This document shows positions 28,441 through 36,858 of a stretch of 64,000 nt of DNA, one piece after another. The translations under genes were made by a program, and so were the position numbers. The number at the start of each line of letters is the position of its first letter. Position 1 is the stretch's first letter. This DNA comes from Hyphomicrobiales bacterium (lineage in GTDB: Bacteria > Pseudomonadota > Alphaproteobacteria > Rhizobiales > Beijerinckiaceae), in assembly GCA_026400535.1 (NCBI GenBank), contig JAPLOU010000043.1, forward strand, positions 1 through 64,000. Reading direction: 5' to 3'. The notes under the pieces are model-generated. The model was given only the letters and a program-made list of their open reading frames with translations. It was not told where the DNA came from and ran no database searches.

Positions 28441-28494
28441 GTTGGCTCGACCAATATCGCAAGAGACGGTCCCAAGACCGCTACAGGAGCTGAA

Positions 28495-28695
28495 ATGCCC
28501 AAGCTTAAAACCCATTCGGGTTCAAAGAAACGCTTCAAGATCACGGCCAACGGCTCGATCAAGTATGCTCAGGCCGGCAAGCGCCACGGCATGATCAAGC
28601 GGACGACCAAGCAGATCCGGAACCTGCGCGGCACCAATGTGCTGTTCAAGACCGATGGTGACAACATCATCAAGTACCGCCTGCCCAACGGCTGA
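28495..28695 (+). CDS. rpmI: 50S ribosomal protein L35
   Basis: This 66-residue basic protein begins [20 protein letters not shown], the classic L35 start, and ends [11 protein letters not shown] ggagctgaa sequence just upstream serves as the ribosome-binding site. It is co-transcribed with rplT 48 bases downstream. infC, which precedes it in many bacteria, is not adjacent, so the pair has its own promoter and hairpin leader. Confidence 0.98.
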   Translation: MPKLKTHSGSKKRFKITANGSIKYAQAGKRHGMIKRTTKQIRNLRGTNVLFKTDGDNIIKYRLPNG

Positions 28696-28743
28696 GCTTC
28701 GTCCAGGCTCACCATGTCCGCCGTCATCTGAAGGAGTTTCACA

Positions 28744-29109
28744 ATGTCCCGCGTCAAACGTGGCGTTACATCCAGCGCCAAGCACAAGAAAACACTGAAG
28801 GCCGCCAAGGGCTTCTACGGCCGCCGCAAGAACACGATCCGCACCGCCAAGGCGGCTGTCGATCGCGCCATGCAGTACGCCACCCGCGATCGCAAGAACA
28901 AGAAGCGCGTCTTCCGCGCCCTGTGGATCCAGCGCCTCAATGCCGCCGTGCGCGAGCATGGCCTCACCTACTCGAAGTTCATCGGCGCGCTGAACAATGC
29001 CGGCATCGAGATGGACCGCAAGGCCATGGCCGACATCGCGATGAACGAACCGGCCGCCTTTTCCGCCATCGTCGAACAGGCCAAGGCGCACCTGCCCGCC
29101 GCCGCCTGA
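28744..29109 (+). CDS. rplT: 50S ribosomal protein L20
   Basis: This 121-residue protein begins [20 protein letters not shown] with an extended basic N-terminal arm that threads 23S rRNA, followed by the globular domain ([20 protein letters not shown]). L20 represses its own operon by binding leader mRNA in several bacteria. An AGGAG ribosome-binding site sits upstream. Confidence 0.98.
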   Translation: MSRVKRGVTSSAKHKKTLKAAKGFYGRRKNTIRTAKAAVDRAMQYATRDRKNKKRVFRALWIQRLNAAVREHGLTYSKFIGALNNAGIEMDRKAMADIAMNEPAAFSAIVEQAKAHLPAAA

Positions 29110-29134
29110 TCACGGCATCAGCAAGAATACCGCA

Positions 29135-29158
29135 ACGGCGGGCCGCAGGGTCCGCCGT
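29135..29158 (+). terminator. hairpin downstream of rplT
   Basis: ACGGCGG (29135-29141) pairs with CCGCCGT (29152-29158) around a 10-base loop, 25 bases after the rplT stop. It has no T-run, so termination may need help. Confidence 0.4.
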
Positions 29159-29188
29159 GTGGCGTTGGGGCGCGGGCGGCGAATTGCC

Positions 29189-29217
29189 TTGACGCAGTGC
29201 AGCATAAGCCCCATATG
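29189..29217 (+). promoter_or_regulatory. predicted promoter of the DEAD-box helicase
   Basis: TTGACG (29189-29194) and CATATG (29212-29217) are separated by 17 bases, which is close to consensus. It implies a leader of roughly 150 bases, including the hairpin CACGACA (29218-29224) / TGTCGTG (29236-29242). Long leaders are common in cold-responsive helicase genes. Confidence 0.55.
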
Positions 29218-29279
29218 CACGACACAGCCCGCGATTGTCGTGAGGCTTAGGCTCGCAATCAGACGCCCGGCGCTTCCAA

Positions 29280-29295
29280 CGTGAACACGTTCACG
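29280..29295. promoter_or_regulatory. 16-base inverted repeat in the helicase leader
   Basis: CGTGAACACGTTCACG has perfect 7-base arms around AC. It lies about 55 bases downstream of the predicted transcription start and 84 bases before the helicase ATG. It could be a repressor site or an RNA hairpin. Confidence 0.4.
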
Positions 29296-29378
29296 GGCAG
29301 ACGCTCAAGATGCGAGTTCAACGGGGCGTGACCGTCTGATCCGCCCTCGCCGACAGCCACAGAGTTGTTCCGGCCAAT

Positions 29379-31061
29379 ATGAAAGCACTGCTCTCCATGA
29401 CAACGACGTTTGCGGAGTTCGGCCTTGCCGCTCCGCTCAACCGCGCGCTCGAATTCGCCGGTTTCCACACGCCCACGCCGATTCAGGCCCAGGCCATTCC
29501 CCATCTGATCGCAGGCAGGGACCTGCTCGGCCTCGCCCAGACCGGCACCGGCAAGACGGCCGCCTTCGTGCTGCCGATCCTGCAGGCGCTGCGCTCGGCC
29601 GGCTCGAAACCCGAGCCTCACACCACCCGCGCGCTTATTCTGGCTCCGACCCGCGAACTGGCCATCCAGATCCATGAATCGGTCAGCACACTGGCCAAGG
29701 GCCAGCATTTCGCCCATGCCTGTGTCTTCGGTGGGGTGAGCATCAACCCGCAGATCGACGCGCTGCGCCGCGGCCTCGATATTCTGGTGGCGACGCCGGG
29801 CCGTCTGGTCGACCTGATCCAGCAGAAGCAGTGCAAGCTCTCGGCCGTGCAGTATTTCGTCCTCGACGAAGCTGACCGCATGCTCGACATGGGCTTCATC
29901 CGCGACATCAAGCGTATCCTTGCCCTGCTGCCCGCGAAGCGCCAGTCGATGCTGTTTTCGGCCACCATGCCGGAAAGCATCGGGGACATCGCCTCCAAGC
30001 TGCTCAAGGACCCGATCACGGTCGAAGTCCGCCCGGAAGCCGTTCCGATGGAGCGCATCGCGCAGCATCTCATTCATCTGCCGATGCAGGCGAAGAAGGA
30101 CGCGCTGCTCAAGATCCTGTCGGGTCTCGACGTGACCCGCGCCATGGTTTTTGCCCGTACCAAGCATGGCGCGAACCGGCTGAGCGACTATCTCGATCAG
30201 TACGGCCTCAATGCCGTGGTCATTCACGGCAACAAGAGCCAGGGCGCGCGCCAGAAGGCGCTGGCCCAGTTCAAGTCGGGCGAAGCCAAGATCCTCGTCG
30301 CCACGGACATCGCAGCGCGCGGCATCGATGTGGCCGATGTCAGTCACGTGATCAACGCCGAATTGCCGGATGAACCGGAAGCCTATGTGCACCGGATCGG
30401 CCGCACGGCCCGCGCCGGCAAGATCGGTATCTCGATCACGCTGTGTTCACCGGACGAGCGCGAAAAGCTCAAGGCGGTCGAAAGGCTGATCAAGCGCGCC
30501 ATCCCGGTCATGGTGATTGAGGGGCTCGATCTGACCAAGGCCGCCGCCGGCGGCCAGCGCATTTCCGATGACCGCGAGGAACGCGGCGGGCGCCGTGGCC
30601 GCAGCGGTGGACGGCGCGAAGAAGCGCGCGGCGTTGGCCGTCGCGGTGAAGAGCGTGGCCCGCCGCCGGCGCGCGCCGAGCGCCCGGCACGCCAGGATGA
30701 CAGGCCAGCGCGCCATGACAGCCAGGTCCGGCCGCCAAGGCGTGACAGCCGCCCCGCCCGTCCCATGGAGCGTGATGTCGAACGCGAGGTGCGCGACGAC
30801 GCGCCGTGGAGCAACCAGCCTGCCCCGGCCCGTGACGAGCGGCCGCGCAGCGCCGCGCCCCGGCGCGACGACCGGCCACGCGCAGCCCAGCCAGTCAGGC
30901 CGGGCGACGCGTCGAGCTTCCGTGACGAGCCCCGCGCCCCACGGGGCGAGCGAGCCGATTTTCTGCCACGCTTTCTCGACAACAAGGCCGGCGAGCGGCA
31001 GCCGCGCCGCGAAGGCGGAAGGCCGCCGCGTTCGGGCGGTGGTGGCCGCCGCTTCGGCTGA
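29379..31061 (+). CDS. DEAD-box ATP-dependent RNA helicase, RhlE type
   Basis: The protein has 560 residues. The full set of helicase motifs is present: Q motif (TPTPIQAQAI), I (AQTGTGKT), Ia (APTRELAIQ), Ib (TPGRLVD), II (DEAD in VLDEADRMLDMGF), III (SATMP), V (TDIAARGIDV) and VI (HRIGRTARAG). From about residue 395 to the end there is an Arg/Gly/Pro/Asp-rich tail (for example GGRRGRSGGRREEARG and repeated DDRPAR), typical of RNA-binding extensions. It acts in RNA remodelling, ribosome assembly or decay. The ATG at 29397 is an alternative start closer to family N-termini. Confidence 0.93.
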   Translation: MKALLSMTTTFAEFGLAAPLNRALEFAGFHTPTPIQAQAIPHLIAGRDLLGLAQTGTGKTAAFVLPILQALRSAGSKPEPHTTRALILAPTRELAIQIHESVSTLAKGQHFAHACVFGGVSINPQIDALRRGLDILVATPGRLVDLIQQKQCKLSAVQYFVLDEADRMLDMGFIRDIKRILALLPAKRQSMLFSATMPESIGDIASKLLKDPITVEVRPEAVPMERIAQHLIHLPMQAKKDALLKILSGLDVTRAMVFARTKHGANRLSDYLDQYGLNAVVIHGNKSQGARQKALAQFKSGEAKILVATDIAARGIDVADVSHVINAELPDEPEAYVHRIGRTARAGKIGISITLCSPDEREKLKAVERLIKRAIPVMVIEGLDLTKAAAGGQRISDDREERGGRRGRSGGRREEARGVGRRGEERGPPPARAERPARQDDRPARHDSQVRPPRRDSRPARPMERDVEREVRDDAPWSNQPAPARDERPRSAAPRRDDRPRAAQPVRPGDASSFRDEPRAPRGERADFLPRFLDNKAGERQPRREGGRPPRSGGGGRRFG

Positions 31062-31063
31062 CA

Positions 31064-31212
31064 TCAGCCGCTTGGCCGCACTTTCCGGCGCAGATGCCTC
31101 AGGCGGTTCAAGTGGCTGCTGCGCCGCGAGCGATGCAGCAGCCATGACAGGCTCGCGATCTTCTCGCGGAACGCAGCGGGCAGGGCGTGCATGATCCAGC
31201 TCCAGACCAGAC
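31064..31212 (-). pseudogene. possible 3' remnant of an unidentified gene
   Basis: On the minus strand one frame reads VWSWIMHALPAAFREKIASL, then SWLLHRSRRSSHLNRLRHLR, and ends KVRPSG at a TGA (31064-31066). It looks like a genuine basic C-terminus but has no start or upstream body. It abuts the broken end of the aminotransferase pseudogene in another frame, as expected at a deletion junction. I cannot name the family. Confidence 0.25.
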
Positions 31213-31872
31213 GCCCGGCGTGACGGGCCCTTCGCGCAGGATCATCTCCTCCAGTTCAGCCACGAGGCAATCGGAAACGGCCTGTTCGCTCTCCCCGGCT
31301 TCGGCGAAGCGGAATGGTACGGGCATGAGGTGTGCAAGGTGCCCTCGGTCGGCAGCTCGAAGCGATATGGTTGTCGGGCAGGCCGGTGAGCGAGGCCGAG
31401 GCCACCGTCACGCCATGATAGCCCTTCAGCCGCGCGATGATCGTCTTCCTGTGCGGCCGGCCGAGCGCATGGTTCATGGACCAGACCAATTTGACCAGGG
31501 TATCGTTGAGTTGGCTATCATTGGCGTCCGAGCCGCACGAGCCGTCGTAGACCTTCGAGACCGGCATGGCCGCGATCTTCATGAACGTTCCGGCCAGTGC
31601 GATGGCAGGGGCATGGCTGCGTCCGGAAAACAGATGCGTGAAGGGCAGCTTGGTCATCTGTTCACGTGCCGCCTCCACCAGTTTGGCGCTGGAGTAGCTG
31701 AGGGACGTGCAGAGCCCGGCCATGGCCTGGATGCAGCGCGCCCTGCGGTATCGGCAACGCGCACGCACTGGCCGCGCTCCAGCACCAGCTGTCCGCTCTT
31801 GCAATACGCGGCCAGGTTCGTGTCGGGATGGAGGGGTGTTTCGATGTCGCGGACTTGCGCATTGGCCAGCAT
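31211..31872 (-). pseudogene. decayed class III (omega) aminotransferase, frameshifted and truncated
   Basis: Pieces of a PLP-dependent class III aminotransferase appear in three minus-strand frames. They are MLANAQVRDIETPLHPDTNL with LVLERGQ (from 31872), AMAGLCTSLSYSSAKLVEAA through KLPFTHLFSGRSH, SKVYDGSCGSDANDSQ, ALGRPHRKTIIARLKGYHGV and TVASASLTGLP (about 31740-31375), and AELEEMILREGPVTPG (about 31265-31212). At least two frameshifts (near 31745 and 31370) separate them. The C-terminal half with the PLP lysine is missing, and a small insertion disrupts the SGSEANDSQ motif. Intact homologues are transaminases of amine or beta-amino acid metabolism. It cannot make a functional enzyme. Confidence 0.8.
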
Positions 31873-32061
31873 GGCCGATTTCCCCCGATTCTGTGCACTG
31901 TGGCGTCCCAAAGCCGCCCAACATCCGGCAAAAACACAGTCCACCGCACAAGATCGCGTGTCATCATCCGCAATGCGCAGGTCCGTGGCGCACGAAATGA
32001 GCTGGCAGGGATGTCGACCGGGCGATAGCTTCAGGTCGATTTCCACGCCGATGGATGACCG

Positions 32062-33489
32062 ATGCCCACAGATATGACCCTGATCAACCGTTCCGCCACC
32101 GACCTTGTCGGCCTTCTCAAGCTTGGCGCGATCACGCCGCATGACCTGCTTGATGCCCTTCAGGCCCGTGTATCGGAGGTTGACGGGCCGGTGAACGCGC
32201 TGCCGACGCTCTGCTTTGACCGGGCGCACAAGGCGGCCAACGCGTTGATGGCCCTGCCCTGGCAGAGTCGCGGCCTGCTGTGCGGCCTGCCGATCGCCAT
32301 CAAGGACCTGACCGAGGTCAAGGGCGTGCGGACCACCTACGGTTCGCCGATTTTCGCCGATTTCATCCCGCCTGGATCAGACCCGCTGGTGGAGCGGATC
32401 GAGGCCGAGGGCGGGGTGATCTACGCCAAGTCGAACACGCCGGAATTCGGCGCCGGAGCCAACACCTTCAACGAGGTGTTCGGCGCGACGCGCAACCCGT
32501 GGAACACAAAGCTTTCCGCGGCCGGGTCGTCGGGCGGTGCTGCGGTCGCGCTCAAGACCGGGACGGCCTGGCTGGCGCATGGCTCCGATCTTGGCGGCTC
32601 GCTGCGCAATCCGGCCAGCATGAACGGCATCGTGGGGCTGCGCCCCTCGCTCGGACGCGTCGCCACCGACCCAGGGCATGAGATCACGGGCCGCTATGGC
32701 GTCGAAGGGCCCATGGCCCGCACCGTGGAGGATGTGGCGCTGTTTCTTGACGTGCTCACCGGAGAGGATATCCGCGATCCGATGTCGCTGCCCAAACCCG
32801 CCGTGCCGTTCGTGACGCAGGCCAGATCCGGATGGAAGCCGAAACGCGTGGCCTGGTCGGCTAATCTTGGAATCACCCCGGTCGATCCGGAGGTGGCGGA
32901 GATCACACGGCGCGCGGCGCTCCGCTTCGGCGAGATCGGCGCCATCGTTGAAGAGGCGCATCCTGACTTCTCGGAAGCCCATGACACCTTCCAGGTGATG
33001 CGGGCACGCGGATTTGCCATCGGCAAGAAGGACCTGCTCGACACCAAGCGCGATCTGCTGAAGCCGGAAGTGATCTGGAACATCGAGCAAGGGCTGAAAC
33101 TGACCTGCGCCGACATCCTGCGTGCCGAACATGCCCGCGCAGCGATGTACCGGCGGATGCTCACCTTCTTCGAGACGTTTGATGTGATTTGTACCCCTGC
33201 GACCATTGTTGCGGCCTATCCCGTCGAGAACCGGTTTGTGGCCTCGTGCAACGGCGTCACGTTCGGCAATTATGTCGAGTGGCTGGCGATTGCCTATGCC
33301 TTCACGCTGGTGGGCTGTCCTGCGCTGTCGCTGCCTGCCGGCTTCACGCGCGATGGCCGGCCCATCGGACTGCAGATCGTCACAAAGCCGCGCGATGAGG
33401 GCAAGCTGCTGGCAGCAGCCATGGCGCTGGAACAGGTGCTCGGGCTGAACACGGGCGAGGTGATCGCGCCAAACGTGGCGCACCTGTGA
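32062..33489 (+). CDS. amidase signature family amidase
   Basis: The protein has 475 residues with the Ser-cisSer-Lys triad of the amidase-signature family: Lys in GLPIAIKDLTEVKG, cis-Ser in AAGSSGGAAVALKTG and the nucleophile in HGSDLGGSLRNPASMNGIVG. It probably hydrolyses a small-molecule amide in the cytoplasm, and the substrate is not predictable. It starts with ATG at 32062 (an in-frame ATG follows at residue 5) and stands alone between the aminotransferase pseudogene and nth. It may once have worked with that transaminase. Confidence 0.87.
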   Translation: MPTDMTLINRSATDLVGLLKLGAITPHDLLDALQARVSEVDGPVNALPTLCFDRAHKAANALMALPWQSRGLLCGLPIAIKDLTEVKGVRTTYGSPIFADFIPPGSDPLVERIEAEGGVIYAKSNTPEFGAGANTFNEVFGATRNPWNTKLSAAGSSGGAAVALKTGTAWLAHGSDLGGSLRNPASMNGIVGLRPSLGRVATDPGHEITGRYGVEGPMARTVEDVALFLDVLTGEDIRDPMSLPKPAVPFVTQARSGWKPKRVAWSANLGITPVDPEVAEITRRAALRFGEIGAIVEEAHPDFSEAHDTFQVMRARGFAIGKKDLLDTKRDLLKPEVIWNIEQGLKLTCADILRAEHARAAMYRRMLTFFETFDVICTPATIVAAYPVENRFVASCNGVTFGNYVEWLAIAYAFTLVGCPALSLPAGFTRDGRPIGLQIVTKPRDEGKLLAAAMALEQVLGLNTGEVIAPNVAHL

Positions 33490-33492
33490 GGA

Positions 33493-34203
33493 TCAGCCGA
33501 TGCGTTTGTCGGCGCTGTCGCACAGGTCCGCGACCACGCAGTTGCCGCACACCGGTTTGACCGCCTTGCAGGTGTAGCGCCCGTGCAGGATCAGCCAATG
33601 GTGGGCATGGTGGCCGAACTCATCCGGCACCGCTTTCTCCAGCCCGCGTTCGACCTCGAGCGGGTTCTTGCCCGGCGCGATGCGCAACCGGTTGGCGACG
33701 CGGAAAACATGGGTGTCGACGGCATGGGTAATGTGGCCAAAGGCCATGTTGAGCACCACATTCGCCGTCTTGCGGCCCACGCCGGGCAGCTTTTCGAGCG
33801 CTTCGCGGTCGGCCGGCACTTCGCCGCCATGCCCGGCGATCAATTGCTGCGACAGCAGGATGACGTTCTTCGCCTTGGTGCGGAACAGGCCGATGGACTT
33901 GACGTAATCGCGCACCGCATCCTCCCCAAGCGCGACCATCTTCCGGGGCGTGTCGGCAACGGCGAACAGGGGCCGGGTCGCCTTGTTCACACCCGCATCG
34001 GTTGCCTGCGCCGACAGCACCACCGCGACCAGCAGCGTGTAGGGATTGACCGATTCAAGCTCGCCCTTGGGCTCGGGATTGTGCGCCCGGAAACGTTCAA
34101 ACAGGATGCAGATTTCGGCTGCGCTGCGCGGCTTTCGCCCTTTGGGCTTGCGCACGGCACTGGCGGATCTTGTCGCGGACTTGGGAGGCTGGCGGGCTGG
34201 CAT
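33493..34203 (-). CDS. nth: endonuclease III
   Basis: This 236-residue bifunctional DNA glycosylase/AP-lyase acts on oxidised pyrimidines. The HhH motif LEKLPGVGRKTANVVLNMAF with the catalytic Lys, the Asp in AVDTHVFRVANRL, and the four-cysteine [4Fe-4S] loop CKAVKPVCGNCVVADLC are all present. A basic N-terminal extension (about 25 residues, KPKGRKPRSA) precedes the core. It is convergent with the amidase and divergent from the DUF2244 gene. Confidence 0.96.
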   Translation of the reverse strand: MPARQPPKSATRSASAVRKPKGRKPRSAAEICILFERFRAHNPEPKGELESVNPYTLLVAVVLSAQATDAGVNKATRPLFAVADTPRKMVALGEDAVRDYVKSIGLFRTKAKNVILLSQQLIAGHGGEVPADREALEKLPGVGRKTANVVLNMAFGHITHAVDTHVFRVANRLRIAPGKNPLEVERGLEKAVPDEFGHHAHHWLILHGRYTCKAVKPVCGNCVVADLCDSADKRIG

Positions 34204-34223
34204 TGCTCTGTTATAGTCCCGTG

Positions 34224-34730
34224 ATGGACCAGCGCCACCCGAATCCAGCGACCCTTCACAACAGTGACACGCCGATTTTTGCGGCGGTGATCACCCCTCA
34301 CCGCTCACTGGGCCAACAGGGTTTCCGGCTGGTGATGACACTGGTCTGCCTCGCCAGCATCATCGCGTCGATTCCGTTCATGATCGCCGGGGCCTGGCCG
34401 GTCGCCGGCTTTTTCGGCCTCGACGTGCTCGCGCTCTACGTCGCCTTCCGGGTCAACTTCCGCGATGCGCGGGGTTTTGAGGAGGTCGCCGTGTCGCCGG
34501 TCAAGGTCATGCTCGCCAAGGTCACGCCGAAGGGCGAACGGGCCGAATGGCGTTTCGACACGATCTTCACCAGGCTTGAGCGACAGGATGACGAGGATTT
34601 CGGCCTGATGCGCCTCAGCGTCGTCTCGCGCGGGCAATCAGTTCAGGTCGCGCAGGCGCTGTCGCCCAGGGAACGCGCGAGCCTTTATGACGCCATGGCC
34701 GGGGCCTTGGCGAAGGCAAAGGGTGCCTAG
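34224..34730 (+). CDS. DUF2244 domain membrane protein
   Basis: The protein has 168 residues. Two adjacent transmembrane helices (about residues 30-70: GFRLVMTLVCLASIIASIPF and WPVAGFFGLDVLALYVAF) follow a conserved FAAVITPHRSLG segment. A cytoplasmic beta-rich domain follows (EEVAVSPVKVMLAKV to RASLYDAMAGAL). This is the DUF2244 layout, common in alphaproteobacteria, with unknown function. The ATG at 34224 gives the family N-terminus. Confidence 0.75.
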   Translation: MDQRHPNPATLHNSDTPIFAAVITPHRSLGQQGFRLVMTLVCLASIIASIPFMIAGAWPVAGFFGLDVLALYVAFRVNFRDARGFEEVAVSPVKVMLAKVTPKGERAEWRFDTIFTRLERQDDEDFGLMRLSVVSRGQSVQVAQALSPRERASLYDAMAGALAKAKGA

Positions 34731-34774
34731 CTGTCATCGCGCACAGCGGCGCAATCCTGGCCGCTGCCCGCACT

Positions 34775-34803
34775 CCTCATCGCTCGGCAGGCTCAGGATG
34801 AGG
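34775..34803. repeat. dispersed palindromic repeat (CTCATCCTGAGC family)
   Basis: CCTCAT (34775-34780) and ATGAGG (34798-34803) enclose GCTCGGCAGGCTCAGG. The core CTCAGGATGAGG (34792-34803) matches the elements at 3267 and 14537. It lies in the gap between the DUF2244 and Ogt genes. Confidence 0.5.
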
Positions 34804-34902
34804 TTGCTGGGTGACAGGAAACTTCGTCTGGCTCCCGGAAATCGGGTGTCGCGACCGTCCGCGATCCCCTAGACCTGATCCTGCCAGCAAGGGATCACGC
34901 CG

Positions 34903-35850
34903 ATGACCGCCCAGACCTTCCTTTCGCACGTTACGTTGTCCGCACCGCAGCCCGTGACCTCGCTGACCATGGCGCAGGGCGACTACGAGATTGTGCGGCG
35001 CATCCTTGCGATGATCGCCGAAGGTTGGCGCGACCAGCCCGGGGTTGAAGCCATCGCCGACCGTGTTGGGCTGACCACCGACGAGACGCATCTGGTCTTC
35101 CGGCGCTGGTGCGGGCTGACGCCGAAAGCCTTCCTGCAGGCGGTGACGCTCGACCAGGCCAAGCGCCTGCTGACGGAAGACGCCAATCTCTTGGATGTGT
35201 CGCTTGATCTGGGCCTGTCAGGGCCAGGGCGGCTGCATGACCTGTTCGTCACCCACGAAGCCATGAGCCCGGGCGAGTGGAAGACCGGCGGCAAGGGCCT
35301 GAGACTGCGCTACGGCTATCATCCGTCGCCCTTCGGCGAGGCGCTGATCGTGGCGACGGAGCGCGGACTGGCCGGTCTTGGCTGGGTTGACGACAAGGCC
35401 GGGCCGGGCCGAGCAGATGGCGATGGCAAGCCGGCGGGTGGACGGGTCGGTGCGTTGGCCGACATGGTGCGGCGGTGGCCGAACGCGGCCTATGTCGAGG
35501 ATCAGCCCGGCACCGCCGCGCTGGCGGCACGGATCTTCCACCCGGGCCAATGGCAGGAGGACCAGCCCCTGCGCGTTGTGTTGATCGGCTCGGATTTCGA
35601 GGTGCGTGTCTGGGAGCAACTGCTGCACATTCCGGTCGGCAAGGCGACCACCTATGGCGCGATCGCGGCGCGGATCGGCAAGCCCAAGGCCGCGCGGCCG
35701 GTGGGTGCGGCGGTGGGCCGCAACCCGCTGTCCTTCGTCGTGCCCTGCCACCGCGTGCTTGGCTCGACCGGCGGGCTCACGGGTTACCACTGGGGTCTGA
35801 CGCGCAAGCGCGCCATTCTGGGCTGGGAAACGGGAATCGTCGCGTCCTGA
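34903..35850 (+). CDS. AraC-type HTH / methylated-DNA-protein-cysteine methyltransferase fusion (Ada-like)
   Basis: The protein has 315 residues. An AraC-type HTH region (about 25-125, ending AMSPGEWKTGGKGLRLRYGY) is fused to an Ogt domain. The acceptor Cys282 lies in SFVVPCHRVLGSTGGLTGYH, preceded by VWEQLLHIPVGKATTYGAIA and the helix-turn-helix Arg finger. The N-terminal zinc and phosphotriester-repair domain of E. coli Ada is absent, so it should repair O6-alkylguanine and possibly regulate transcription, but not sense phosphotriesters. A family of this architecture is widespread. The tag and nth genes in the window act in related repair. Confidence 0.9.
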   Translation: MTAQTFLSHVTLSAPQPVTSLTMAQGDYEIVRRILAMIAEGWRDQPGVEAIADRVGLTTDETHLVFRRWCGLTPKAFLQAVTLDQAKRLLTEDANLLDVSLDLGLSGPGRLHDLFVTHEAMSPGEWKTGGKGLRLRYGYHPSPFGEALIVATERGLAGLGWVDDKAGPGRADGDGKPAGGRVGALADMVRRWPNAAYVEDQPGTAALAARIFHPGQWQEDQPLRVVLIGSDFEVRVWEQLLHIPVGKATTYGAIAARIGKPKAARPVGAAVGRNPLSFVVPCHRVLGSTGGLTGYHWGLTRKRAILGWETGIVAS

Positions 35851-35868
35851 CGCGGCATTCAACGACGC
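35849..35868. repeat. 20-base repeat, copy 1
   Basis: GACGCGGCATTCAACGACGC matches GACACGGCATTCGACGACGC at 41782-41801 in 18 of 20 positions. Both copies begin at or just after the stop of a rightward gene. The element may be a dispersed repeat or a coincidental match. Confidence 0.3.
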
Positions 35869-36731
35869 GGAGCGGGCTCCCCGGCGCCTTTGGCCAAACG
35901 GGCGCGCAGCGACGCGGCCCGGGCTTCGGTGACCTTTGCGGCGCAGAAGCTGTGGCTCGCCTCGCGCGAGAAGTCGCGGCAGATCTGCTCGCGCTCCGAT
36001 GAGAAGCCGGCCTGCTCGCGCGCGACATTGCGGCGCTCGTCATTGCCGCCCTGGACGCCGAGCTGGCGAAAACTCTCGCGGACCTGCGTTTCGGCGCGGG
36101 CGCGTTCCTTCTCGATGTCCCGTGCCAGCGCGACAAGCCCGCGCGCGTCTGGCCCCCACAGTCCGCGCGGCGTGAGGCGGCACTGGGCCGCCTCGATGAC
36201 GCATGGCGTCTGCGGCTCGACCACCAAGAGAGCGTTGTTCAGCACGTCGAAGACGATCGGGCAGACGCTGGACTGCAGCCTGAATCGCGGCAGACCCTCG
36301 GGGCGGCCAAGATTTTCGAGCGGCACCGCCTGTTCACCGAACGAAACACCGCATGGCTCGAGCAGGTTGTTGGTCTGGAAGCCTTCGGCAGTGAATTTCA
36401 GGCCAAAGCCTCCAGGCTGCCGCTCCATGACGACCCGGCCCGACATGCCCTGATGCATCAGAGCCTGCCCGACGACCGCGTCATCCGCCACGGGGCGCAC
36501 CGCCGGCCGACGCGGCGTTCCAGGCGGCTGGGCGGCGCCGGGCTGGCCGGCTGGAACAGGCGGTGCCACCGGAGTTCCAACCGGCGCAGAACCGGCAGCA
36601 CCGGGCAACTGCATGGGCTGGGCCGAAAGGCCGGAAGGAGCGATCGCCAGAGCGGACAGGGCGAGCACGCGAAGGGTGAACCCGGCAAAGCGCAGGCGGA
36701 ACGGGCGGCGAAGGATCAATCTCGAACGCAT
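35859..36731 (-). CDS. secreted protein of unknown function
   Basis: The protein has 290 residues. A basic N-terminus followed by FTLRVLALSALAIAPSGLSA is a signal peptide. Next comes a Pro/Ala/Gly linker (about 40-80), then a conserved-looking domain (VVMERQPGGFGLKFTAEGFQ with cysteines at CGVSF, CPIVF, CVIEAAQC). The C-terminal part is charged and helical (DIEKERARAETQVRESFRQL) with two more cysteines. The even number of cysteines suggests periplasmic disulfides. I do not recognise a family. It is divergent from dnaK across 395 bases. Confidence 0.6.
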   Translation of the reverse strand: MRSRLILRRPFRLRFAGFTLRVLALSALAIAPSGLSAQPMQLPGAAGSAPVGTPVAPPVPAGQPGAAQPPGTPRRPAVRPVADDAVVGQALMHQGMSGRVVMERQPGGFGLKFTAEGFQTNNLLEPCGVSFGEQAVPLENLGRPEGLPRFRLQSSVCPIVFDVLNNALLVVEPQTPCVIEAAQCRLTPRGLWGPDARGLVALARDIEKERARAETQVRESFRQLGVQGGNDERRNVAREQAGFSSEREQICRDFSREASHSFCAAKVTEARAASLRARLAKGAGEPAPRR

Positions 36732-36794
36732 GAATCTGTCTGTTCACATCGCAATTGTCTATTTCAAACAAACAGAAGACTGTTTTGCCATGCT

Positions 36795-36816
36795 GCGTCA
36801 ATTCAAAGATTGACGC
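36795..36816. promoter_or_regulatory. perfect inverted repeat in the dnaK upstream region
   Basis: GCGTCAAT (36795-36802) and ATTGACGC (36809-36816) are inverted around TCAAAG. It is closer to the divergent secreted-protein gene (start 36731) than to dnaK, so it may be an operator for either. It is distinct from a CIRCE element (TTAGCACTC type). Confidence 0.4.
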
Positions 36817-36858
36817 GGCCAATGCAGTCAGGCGCGTTGACAGTCGCGGGAGGGCGAC

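Noticed and set aside
31187-32077. 296-residue plus-strand open frame over the aminotransferase remnant
   Set aside because: The homology is entirely on the minus strand; this frame has no recognisable motif.
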